Shown here in pieces: positions 9,636 to 20,946 of a DNA stretch of 64,000 nucleotides. Each line of letters opens with the position of its first letter. Position 1 is the first letter of the stretch. The position numbers and the translations under genes are program-made. The notes beneath the pieces were generated by a model. It had not been told where the DNA came from. It was given only the letters and a program-made list of their open reading frames with translations, and made no database searches. Location: contig OX419755.1 of assembly GCA_948567375.1 (NCBI GenBank), positions 65,476,944 through 65,540,943 of the forward strand, in the 5' to 3' direction. This DNA comes from Lunularia cruciata. Lineage: Eukaryota; Streptophyta; Marchantiopsida; Lunulariales; Lunulariaceae.

Positions 9636-11760
9636 TTGTAGGTATGGGGCTACCTCCAAGAGATACAACTCTCCATAGGAAAGTTGAATCGTACAAATGT
9701 TGCATTGAGGAGATCCAAACCAATAGGATTGACATGATTAGGGAAGAGACTTAGATACACAAAATTGAGTTGGGAGAGTTTATTGTGCATGAGGAGACCT
9801 AGACCAATGAGATTTACATGATTAGTGAGGGGGCTCAAACACACATAATTGAGCATGGGTTAGAGATGCAATCAATAGAGATGCAAATAGAGCTTCATTT
9901 GCATGGATTGCCTAGAGAAAAACCATGAGTGGTGATTGGAGATGTGGACATCATTGCTTGGAGACTTTCAAACAATCTTGCACCTTTGCCTACTTTTGGT
10001 CATACCTCCCAAGAGATTGAGTGGTTAAAGGAGAGGAGAGAGACACTCATACGTGAGGTTTCTAGACTATCTACATTGCAAAAAAGGATGAATGAGACCA
10101 TAGAGTTTATTCCTTTCTTGCTTTATGCCCATGACAAGTAGGGGAAGATTTTGGTCTTGGATATTGGATACTTGGTATGGATCATGTGGGATAGTAGTAG
10201 ACTCTCTAGCCATTGGTGCTCTTTGATAAGTACCACTTGGTGCCATTGGTGCTCTTTGACTCTCTAGCCATTGGTGCCCATGACAAGTAGAGGAAGATTT
10301 TAGTCTTGGATATTGGATATTTGGTAGAAATCATGTGGGATAGTAGTAGATTCTCTAGCCATTGGTGGTCTTTGGTGGAGAGGGATGGATGGGTTCCATT
10401 TAGACCAAGGAGTACTTTTAGATATATCTTGTGTCTTTGATTGAATGAGTTCATGGAGTACTATGTTATGCATTTTATGGTACTCATTTGGATTGACAAT
10501 AGGAGGCAGGATTGTAAGCATATGTTGAGGAACATATAGAGCCATGATTTCTTACCTGAGGGTGTACACATGGGTGCCTACCTCATGGGGGTGTTTGATG
10601 ATATGGATGGGAATAGAGACAAGTATCAAGACTATATTGTTTGATCTCATAGTGCATTTATCGCTATGGGTTTAGGTTTGCCAAATATAGTGATAGCAAA
10701 TAGTGTATTCCTACCTTATTTTAGGAACCATCCCCATGGTGCTATTCATCCTCCATTGTTTACTACTTTCTATACTCAAGTAGCAAAGTTCACATTTATC
10801 CTCATGTGATTGATTGATAGTTTTTCTAAACAGATTTAGGTTGTAATTAAGATTTGCTATTGGGTTTCTCATAGACAAATGGACTTCAGATTGTCTACTA
10901 TAGTATAGTTTGGATCCTTGTGAGGGTCTAGCCTTGGCCTTTCAGGACCCTCCTATGCATAATGGCAAGTGGGATCTTCTTTGGAGATACAATATTGTTT
11001 TGATTACTAGATCTATCATCATTATATGGATGATGCATGATTAGAGCATATCAGATTAGAACAACTCCCACCCAATATAGAGGATATAGATCCCACTAAG
11101 GTTCTTGCTTAGACATCCATGTATAGTGACCCACCCATCATTTGCCATTTTCCTAGTAATGATGTCTCCATTTTTCATGAGAGTACCATGTTATATTATT
11201 ATTTTTACACATTTATATATCCATACTTTTCCATATATATCTTTTCATATATCCATACTTCATCTCTCTTCTCCATGTGATTAACTCATGAGCTTTAAAT
11301 TGGTATCCTTTTTGCTTATGTGTACTTTGTGACTTGCACTCTTATTTTATTTATATTCATATCTCTTGCACATATGCCATGTGAAACCCCATGACATCTA
11401 CTCAAAAACCATCTGAACCAAATAAACCCAAATGAGAACCATGCAAAACTTGGAAAAATTTGCACTAGCACAAAGCAAGACCCAAGTTGGACCAACAGAA
11501 CCCATTCAAACCTATTTCTACTTCCTTGGTTTGCAGTAATATTTCAGTGATCCTGGTGCAAAACCCCACCCTAAATGGCAATACACAAGTGTATGAAATC
11601 CCACCTATTTTGGTGATACTTGAGTGACCTTGGCACAGAACTCCACTCTTTTAGTAGTGCCCAAGCAAAACCTTGATTCTTAGTGTAGCACTCATTGCAA
11701 TATAAAAAGAAAAATTAGTCCAAAAAAGCTAAACAAGATCAAGGACAACAATAAAATTTA
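9636..11760 (+). pseudogene. Decayed unidentified coding DNA with a 149-bp duplication
   Basis: Plus-strand fragments read like protein with scattered stops, for example an open frame at 9929-10141 (70 codons: a charged segment EIEWLKERRETLIREVSRL that looks like a coiled coil) and, at 10500-10800, HDFLPEGVHMGAYLMGVFDD. No motif of a known transposase, RT or integrase is seen. A tandem duplication with 149-bp offset starts at 10130 and 10279 (CATGACAAGTAG). From 11170 the sequence is AT-rich and featureless. Confidence 0.35.
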
Positions 11761-11798
11761 TCCACACTTTGCTCCATAAGTGCATGCATAAAATTTAA

Positions 11799-11799
<1 letters not shown>

Positions 11800-11846
<47 letters not shown>
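11800..11846. repeat. (AT)n microsatellite
   Basis: An uninterrupted AT dinucleotide run in AT-rich intergenic DNA. Confidence 0.95.
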
Positions 11847-11849
<3 letters not shown>

Positions 11850-11851
<2 letters not shown>

Positions 11852-13700
11852 AAAGATGGAGCTTCAATAACAAAGTCAGCACATTTGAGGAGTGTAGCAA
11901 GCACTACTATTGCAACAAAAAAGCATTGTGAGGAGTACATTGCATGAATGTATTTAGATGCAAGGAATAAATCTTGCTTCCAGTAATAGGGTGAGAGAGT
12001 GACTACGACAATGAATCAGTTCTACCCTTGGCATTTTAGCATAGTGCATTTAATATGGCACAATGCATTTTCTATCATTATTGGAATATTCAACCGGGTT
12101 ACTATCTATATCCAACATACTTTCTGGATTGTGCATGATTCTTATTATGCTTTGATCTTTTCTGGTGTCTTCTCTACTTTTGCTAATTCTAAAATCATAG
12201 AATGAAACCTTTTGGATTTTGAGGTCTTCTTTTTAAATCTCTTCTTTTCCAGCTTGGAAACTAAAGTAATCTATTTAATTCTCCTCTTTATTAACTTAGA
12301 AATTAAAGCTCTCTTTTCAACTTCACATTTCAGTTGTAACTTCTCCATTTTTGCAACCTTTTGAGCTTCAATTTCTATGAATGTGCACCTCTTTCTAGCT
12401 TCAACTAACTTGCTTCTCATCTTGGTCATATTAAGAAAGATCTTGAATGAAGTCGGAGACAATAGTATACAAAGGTGTCTTTGAAGAATGTGTATTCATT
12501 GAAGAAGAAAGTGTCTTTCCTTGAGAGAATTTTCTTTATTTTAGAGATCCTATCTTATGTTCTCCTTCCCTATCACACTCATGGTCTCCTTCTCTAACTA
12601 CTTCATGTGTGGATGGTTCTTCATCTTCAAAGGTAGTTAATAGACCAAGAAAGTTTAAAAAAACCAATTTTGATTGACTCTCCTCCTCTTGCCCTTGCGC
12701 CTCCAATATACTCCTCAAAGCCATGAGACAATGGTACATAAGGAAATGACTATTGGGTGCTAAGAATTAAAAACCCTTTTGTGCTAGTACCACAAAAGTC
12801 ATATGTGTTTTTTTCTTTGGCACAATCCTTTCACTTGAGTTAAAATGTAACTTTGGACCTCATTTCCTCTTCTATTACCATCTCAAAAAATTCATTTTTC
12901 CACTCCTGATGATACAAAGGCAGGTGGAGAAATAAGAACACTTCCACCAAATAAAAGATCCATTCTTGCATGGTATGGACATTGATGATTTATTTTATCC
13001 TCAATGGACTTCCATCCTTGTTTGTGTTCCTTCTTGATGAATCCTTTGCCCGTGCATTTGTCTTTCCAAGGTTGCACAGACTTATAAGAAGTCATGTATC
13101 AAGCACATTTCTTTTGCAGTCCGCCTCTCACCATAGATTTTGGGAATCCTTTTCCAGATTTCATGAGATAGGTGGCCATGTAACTGAAGGCAATATTCTT
13201 CTAGACAAGTTTCTTGCTATTACCTCCATGGATTTGCTTGAAATGATCTAGGCTTTCTAAATAACCCAAGATTTGACTATAATGATGAGATATCATTCTA
13301 AACTTATCATCTTCCTCCCTTTCAATTTCACACAAGTTGCTTTTGATTTCACACCCTCTAAAGAAAGAGCGGACTATGGAACCAAGGAAACCATGGTTAA
13401 CAAATCTAGAAATTTCACGAGAGTATGCGAGGCATTCACTTATTTTTGGATAAGTGAATGATCTAGAGTAAAATCTACCAAATTAGAACTTGCTAATGGA
13501 GAATGTGAAGCACCGTTAGATTTTTTTGGAGAAAGTGCAATTGGATTGAAACTATCTAATGGATATAAAATTCCCACTTCAAGAGGCGGCAGAGTGCAAT
13601 CCATATCTACTATCACCCTTGATCTCAAAATCTCACTTCCTTGTGAATAGATGCACATACTTGTGTTCTCTCCACTCCCCAAAATGAATGATTGTGCGCA
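11850..13700 (-). other. Decayed minus-strand coding-like fragments, unidentified
   Basis: Minus-strand frames at 12271-12462 (charged, KMEKLQLKCEVEKRAL, coiled-coil-like), 12536-12739 (acidic, TTFEDEEPSTHEVVREGDHE) and 12892-13095 look like remnants of one protein-coding unit broken by stops. No known family is recognised. They may be pieces of a mobile element or of a lost host gene. Confidence 0.3.
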
Positions 13701-15147
13701 TTATCAAATCTTGCTGCACAATAACCACAATTTAACTTTTTAATTGCAGATTTCAAATTCCAAGAACATAGCATGAACTAAAAAATGTCAAAACCACAAT
13801 TATTCATTAACAATTTCATCATGGGCTTTTGAAACACCTCATAGAAGTAAGATTTTGGGAGAGATCGAACAAGTGTAGAGAGAATCATTGGTTTTTATTT
13901 CAAGCTATGATATTTGAATCGGAGTAGGGTTTGGAATTCAAAATTTACACAAAGCTGGTGTTGTTGTCATGTTACCTTCATTCCGAAAACCACCTGTACC
14001 GGTCCATTATCTCTAATCATATTTATGACTAAATAATAATATTCCTTATTTTTTGATTTTTGGCACCATAGATTTTCATCTTATCCCGAAAGTGAGAAAA
14101 TGAAATGATCCATAAAGTAGGTGGGGACCTGTGAAACATTTTACAACTATTTCATGTTGAGAACAAATTTTAATTACAATTAGTCCCTAAAAATTTTTAC
14201 GGGTTCCTACACCCATAAATATCTCGTTAATAACGATTTTGAAACTCCCATTAATGGGTAACTTTTTTCATGACCCGCAAATTTTTTCGGTTACGGATGA
14301 ACCGTAGACTATAACGCCTGGTAAATCATACTGAAATATACCTCCGGATAGCAAATTAATTTAAACATATACGTTCGTGAATTTGTGTGATTCTTTTTAC
14401 GAAAGCCCGACAGAAACTTTACGGGCTTACGGGACCAACTTATCTCCCATAACTCGCGACCTTAAAACTCCTAATATCTCTCAAGTGTGTACCAAGTTCT
14501 CTTTAACGAGCATGTACTGAGGTGTATGAGATCTGTGTGGATTTAATTTTTCTACATGCAATATTTGTATGAATCTTGCGGCGAAGTTTTGAACTTTCAA
14601 AATCGTGGGTTGATTGAAGCTTATTTCTATAGGGTTGGGTGAACCGTATTTCAGGTATCGACAATTGGGATAGACAAAATATACAAACTGGATAAAGCAC
14701 AAGTATTGAGTATGTCTACTTTATAATGGATGTAGTATGTAGTACTTTATATTGAGTATGTGAAATTTATAACGGATGGTGACCGACCTTTACTCTCCAT
14801 CAATGCGATTAAGAGGTAATATCAAACAGGAGAATAGTTTCTCTAGAAAACAAAGGTGCAGAAATTATCTCAATAATTATACGTCTAAGTTCATATGGAT
14901 TGAAATACACAATACAAAAGATGACGCTTGAAGACTGAATGTACCTCAAATTAATACAGGTAGTTTCATGGGAACTTAGTATGAGGTTGAGAATACAGTA
15001 ACTGTTTTGAAGAGCATCTATTACACAGGATCACAATGAGCTCTATAAAATTTATACAATCACTGAAATGATTAGTATTTAATACAGAATTTGAAGTCCA
15101 TGCGTACGCGCTCGTATGATATTTATCGATAAATATAATTTATTTCA

Positions 15148-15336
15148 CTCAAAGTCGGATGTATTCTATCAAGGGTATAGTTTGTATCTTAACCAGGGTA
15201 AATTACCCTATTTATAAGTTAAAAAGCCTTTATTTTGTTATAGTCAAAGTCAAAGTCAAATGTATTCTATCAAGCGCATGCGTTATATCTTAACCAGGGT
15301 AAATCATCCTATTTATGAGTGAAGAAGCATTTCTTA
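15148..15336. repeat. Tandem duplication, ~102-bp unit
   Basis: Two diverged copies share ATGTATTCTATCAAG and ATCTTAACCAGGGTAAAT, at 15148-15233 and 15250-15336. No coding content. Confidence 0.8.
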
Positions 15337-15398
15337 TATCCACATGTCAAAAGTCTCACGTTAATACTTTCCAAGCATATCAGTTTTAAGACTTAGGG

Positions 15399-15399
<1 letters not shown>

Positions 15400-15488
<89 letters not shown>
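15400..15488. repeat. (AT)n microsatellite
   Basis: The longest AT dinucleotide run of the window, about 89 bp. Confidence 0.95.
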
Positions 15489-15492
<4 letters not shown>

Positions 15493-18400
15493 TTATGCAT
15501 ACTGATATTTTCTTGGTCAAATTGCACACATTTGAGTGGGCAATTTAGTGAGTCCAAGCATCGTCTTTGGCACAGTCTAAAAAGAAGAGCTACGAAAAGC
15601 TAATTTTGAGCATATATCCACATACAGGCGTACCAATACTAAATTATTAAAACGATATAGGACAGAATTCAAACGAAAAAATAAGTATAAAAAGATCACA
15701 TAGATTTATCTTCCAAAGTTTACAGAAAAATCTACTCAATAGAGATATGCAAACGTATATTCTAGATCAATGATACATATCTTAAAACATTGATGAATGA
15801 TTGAACCTTTAGATCATCTTTTCATGTATGATTATAGTTCTATCTTATGTTAGTTTGTCCAAAACATTGTAGAATCATTAAATGAACATAATTTGATCTA
15901 ATTCTTCTTTTATGAGTCGAGAAGAATACTTTTGAAATATAAATATTTGAATATTAAGGGAAACTGTAAACCTGTTTTTGCTCATCCATCTCACTTCTCT
16001 ATTGTATTGTACAGTACCTCACCAACCAACCAGATTGTTGTGCAAGATTTTTCAATGCATGACACCGTGGTATATACCATGAGCCAGGCCACAACGGTAG
16101 GACATTTTATAGAATCCTATGGCCATACAACAACAAGCGGCTATGCCAATTTCACACAATTGCCCAATCTGATTGGCTGGAATTGTTAGAACAGGAGGGG
16201 TGAAGTTGATGAGCAAACAAGGTGAGGTGGGTTTATTGTTTCCCAAATATTATACTTAAGTGAATTATAGACAAATACATATAGTGGAACAGTAAACCCA
16301 CCTCACCTTTTCTTTTCATTTACCTCACTCCTCTACGGTCCTTTACAGTGTGTAAATATACCAATCAAACCACTTCCCTTATGCTATGAGCTTGGCTACA
16401 ATGCTAGAATTCAATTCCACAAATTCCTTTTAAGTTATCAATCTTTTATTACGAAAATGCTTAGAGAGCCCTACAAAATCTGAAAAGACTTCATCTAACA
16501 TACACATTTGAGATTTAGCCTTAATATCCCCAGATTATTTAAACCTTTTCCGGTGATTATTTAAACATAAACATAGGACAAGACGCTTGGTCCGTACGTG
16601 ATAGTTCATTGTTCACATAAGGTTCGGTCTCACTGGATGAGCAAAGAACCAAGAGAGTCTTGATATGACTGTTCTTTGGAAAATTTGATGGTATATTTAC
16701 ATTGACCTTCTTCAGTCTAACAATGGACCACTTTAGCTGAAATAATTTTCTCGTTGTTTTATGACAAAGTATCAAGCGTTATCTCATCTCACTAGATCAA
16801 GAGTTATCTCATCGACGTTAGTACGATTTTAAAGCGATTTTAGGTGTCTAGACTTTATGTGCAGTTCATTTGCATGAGGATTTATCAAAAATTGCTCACC
16901 AACACATCAAACAAATAATAGTGTTATGTGTTTCTTTTCACTGTACAACTTTAGTTCAGAGTTTGGGGTTTAACGTCGGGGTATATACTCAAATGCACTT
17001 AAGAAGAACTTTAGAAACGATAGGAAAACGAATAGTACAAGAAACTTTATTGCATTATTGACATTGCTTTTGAATCCAATCCTCTGATAATAATACATGG
17101 TCATCTGCACACTGAGTGTCAAGTTGTCAACGTAATCTTAAAATATAAAAGATACAATGACTTTAAACTATTCACCAAAAGAAGCAAAAGCGTGACCGCG
17201 TAGAAAACACGAAGGATGGTTAACCCTAAAACCGAAAAAAGGGAAGTTATATTTACTAATTAGAAAAATCATTCTCATATTGGAACTGTTGGATCAAATT
17301 ACAATACAAGGATCAAGTTGAATCAAACTGAAATGCCCCTAATTTTCATGCATAGAATAGTAATCAACTTTTTGAAGGTATATGTTATATCGATATAAAC
17401 TAATATAGTGATGATGCCTACATAAACTAGCTGATAACTTGTGACTCTTAAGGGTTTTAGTTAAAACATAACAACGAGGGATGTCCCTAGATCTAAGAAT
17501 ATATAATAAATGTAAAAATAAGCATAGAGAGAGCTTTCCATATCAACCTCTCTTAGCTATTCGCAATTCTTTTTCCTGAACATTTCTTTCCATAAACTTT
17601 TCATCTTTGATTAAAGGAAGTCGTTCATTAAACACATATCAAAGAGTCAAACACATTTGTCTTTGTTTTTTTATGGAATGTATCTATTTTCACTTTTTCT
17701 TCTAACGATTTAAAACATATTCTGTTCTGTGTTTACTTACTCATCTCGTATTCTTCCCATTCCATTACCTTTTTATCTCGCTTTTCTTTTCATTTCATTT
17801 CGCATTCTTGGTTTGCTTGTATATCTTCTTACTTGCATCGACTGAATCCCCTATTCTATGAACAGCTTCTGCTCCCATAACTCGAGTACACCATGAGTCA
17901 GAACATGAAATATCGTCATACGATTTACCAAATTAAAATTACGTACGGTGCTGCCACACGGCATATACATACGATCTACAGAAATGTCCATCTACCATAC
18001 TACAGTTCAGTACCAGATCCAGAGTTTGTATAAGTTTGTCCCGGTTATCTCCTGCCCCTTAGAATCTGCAACTGATACGGTTATAAGGCAAATCAAACCT
18101 GACGCACCGTGTCCAACCTCTCTACGGCTATCTACTTGTCTCAATCCAATGGGAACGTCCTACAAAAGGTCATCTTAAGTGGAATGACTTGTCACCGCGA
18201 CTGCGGACTGTCTTGGTGGCATCTGACCTGCTACCAAAGGTTCCGCAGGACTGACAGCGTGGAAGAGGAATACAGGCTATCTATGTTTCCTTACATACTA
18301 TGGACCTGAAAGGAGTCGAACTAGCAATCTCATACTATTGACCTGAAAGGACCTGAGCATTCTCAAGTGCTTGTTCCTAGCCAGTTTCCTTGTCTACATT

Positions 18401-20173
18401 CACAGAGTCGAATCTAATCTTTTGAATATCCGTTTAGATATATTTGCAAAAATATTTGCTCTTCTTGAGCACAGTACTTTTTGGGGCGAAGAAAATTGCA
18501 GTTCTTTCTCAGTGAGGTGTGGTAAAATCGGTATCAATTCTGCTTCATTCCCCTGAATTGCACAGATAGGGAAGAACATTATAGATAGTATTTTAGTAGG
18601 ATTCGGTGATCATGCAAGAGTAGGTGTTTCTCTTCGAACGTTAACTGCCTTAGAAATGACCTGTTTGGTTGAAATTATACGACATGCCAGAGAATCCATG
18701 GCCACAGAGGAATCTCCACTTGGGCAAACACTATCATTAGCAACGGAGGAACTGGGATCCAGAATAAGGGATCGCCGTCCTAAGGGACGGGACGGAAGCG
18801 TCGGCTGGCCCAGTGATCAGGCATCCTACCGCAGGGAAAGACAGACTTCTTCTTCCTATATTTTATTTCCACATGGGAAGAGGTCCCGCCACCTGTCGCT
18901 TTAGCTAATTTTAGCACAACTTAAAGCGAACGACGACAGAAGAGAATGTTCTTATCGATCAGTATCTTACATCCTAAGCTTCCTCGGCTAACCTGGGAAG
19001 TTTCTGGAGATGGTTCTAGAACGAAGTAACGAAGGGCTTATCCGGAGACGTGTATTGCGTACATGAGGAAATTTGTTTTTTCATCTTCCAGTTCTAAAGT
19101 CTGTTTAGGGCAGCGAGCGAAGGTTATGATTGGGGCGATGTGGTTTGTTTGAGAGTTTTCTCAGTTTCAGTTTTCAAAAGCGAAGCGAATATTCTGTGGT
19201 ATATTGCTTTACTGTATTAGTGAACAATTTTGCTCTTTACTTTTCTTAAGCCTTTTGACCAGAGTAAGACCTACCTACCTAGGGTGTCCAATACGGCAGA
19301 TAATTAGATTACTAACATTGTTCTATGGGCGTGAGTACACGAAATCCGTATTCTCAGAAGAAGTCAAAAGAGATATTTATTAGAGTTAGATACAGCTCGT
19401 GACTTTGAGTGCATTAGGGACATAGAAAAAGATTTCGTTTCACAAGGGGGGATGGTGAAAGAAAATGCAAAGTTGAACTTCGAGTTTGAACTTGCAGTTA
19501 AGTGTGGTTTAAATTTAATTAATCTCATGTGAACCATCGTTGTTCATCGCTCTTATCTACTCGGGAGGGAGGCCGTTGAGCTGATTCGCAATCAATCTTT
19601 CATGTTTTTAAAGCACAGTATATTCAAACTTCATGCACGCGTCACAAATGTGCTGATAACAAAGACCTCGGATGTTGAAAATGTGCAAACTCATGTTCAG
19701 CTGCACATATGCGAATGTTTTTGATTGTGTACTACAGCAAAGCAAATCACTTAGCCTCACTCAAATTGAGAAAATAAACATTAAATTACAAGAATTACAT
19801 GGAATGAGTAAACTATCAATCTGATTTGCATATGTCAAACCGAGTTGAGTTGATCGATAGAATCACTAGTTTCTTGAGATTTCCGACCTGTAGCTACACA
19901 GAGCAGTTTGACGGTGCTCGAAAGGAGTAGTGCATGATTAAACCCGATCGACTTTTCCCCATTTCTGCGGTGCGCTTTATTGGCTGGCCAGCCCGAGACG
20001 TAGACACGATCCACGTCAGTACTATAAACAGTTTTAAAGAACGCCGTCCCAGGCCGTCGATCTCTCATGGGATCCAAGCCTGGCGCGTGTAATCGACGAT
20101 CATTTGGTGGCCAGTTTTCTGAAGATTCTACAAAGTAGTCGTTCATGATGACATGGCTAACGGAAAGGTTGAT

Positions 20174-20184
20174 TGTCCCACATC
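20174..20184 (+). promoter_or_regulatory. USE-like motif GTCCCACATCG
   Basis: Exact match to the plant upstream sequence element RTCCCACATCG of snRNA genes. In real snRNA promoters a TATA box follows within about 35-40 bp, but none is visible here, and no U-snRNA sequence was recognised downstream. Probably a chance match or a promoter element of an unseen small RNA. Confidence 0.25.
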
Positions 20185-20549
20185 GGTGCGTGACTGGACG
20201 AAAAAAGGCCCGCAAGTCAGGCCGTAACTGTCCTATCGCACATGCTCATGCAGGAGATGTCCTCTTGGCCGCGGAAAAAGCTAGTCGAGTCGAACTACTA
20301 CTGCATGGGCCTGGCCTGGTCAGAGAAGGAAGGAAGAAAGACGACGAAGAGAGAAGCAACCGGAGGCGAAGAAGAAGCAGGAGCAGTAGCATCAGAAGAA
20401 CACAGAAGTGAGTTTGGAAAATAAATTGAACTGTGAACATACAACAACAAATACCCGCACACAACAGTACTAGTTACGCCCGCACACGGTGCTGATGGTG
20501 GTCTGGTCCACCAAATCAGTTCAGCTCAGTAGTGTTGTTCAGTTGGCGC

Positions 20550-20946
20550 AGAGGAGTAGTAGACGAAGAGAGGTAGGGAAGGGATAGATTTTAGTAGTAT
20601 ATCAGGAGAAGAAGAGAGCGAGGGAAATTGAGAAGCAGGGAGAGACGGGGAGAGGGAGGAGGTGGGTGGTAATCAAGCATCGTCGGATTTCAGCCATGCC
20701 TGCAGCCTCAATTGTTTGCGGTTGTTCCTCGCTGGGCAGCAGAGAGGCGGATCAGAGCAGAGCGCCTCAGCGGGAGGAGGTGTGGTCCTGGCAGGCAGCG
20801 AGAAAAATTGGGAGAGGGGGACAGAGTTAACGGAGGATCTAAAGGGGTCTGTAAAGGTTGAGAGAGTCGCGACTACGTTTCGAACGAACAAATTTGGTTG
20901 TCAAATCAGATAAGACAGACTGATAGAAAAATTTGAAGAGAATCAG
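20550..20946 (+). promoter_or_regulatory. Probable GA-rich 5' leader of the ceramide synthase gene, with a uORF
   Basis: The 400 bp before the start codon are rich in GA words (GAAGAGAGGTAGGGAAGG), typical of plant 5' leaders. A TGGGCC (site II-like) motif lies further up at 20306-20311. An upstream ATG at 20696 opens a 44-codon frame ending at 20830, which could dampen translation if it is on the mRNA. The transcription start is not known. Confidence 0.4.

Larger units (their letters stand above)
13701..20400. other. Host intergenic DNA
   Basis: No gene can be supported. Short open frames exist on both strands but none has a recognisable domain or splice structure. Composition becomes more balanced from about 18000 towards the ceramide synthase gene. 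Within it are a tandem duplication (15148-15336), an AT run (15400-15488) and an snRNA-type promoter motif (20174-20184). Confidence 0.5.

Noticed and set aside
19835-20215. 126-codon minus-strand frame upstream of the ceramide synthase gene
   Set aside because: No recognisable domain, no neighbours or splice signals to support it, and it covers the USE-like motif; probably chance.
20662-20913. 83-codon frame before the ceramide synthase start
   Set aside because: It opens with GTG, not ATG, and ends before the main start; the ATG uORF at 20696-20830 is in another frame.
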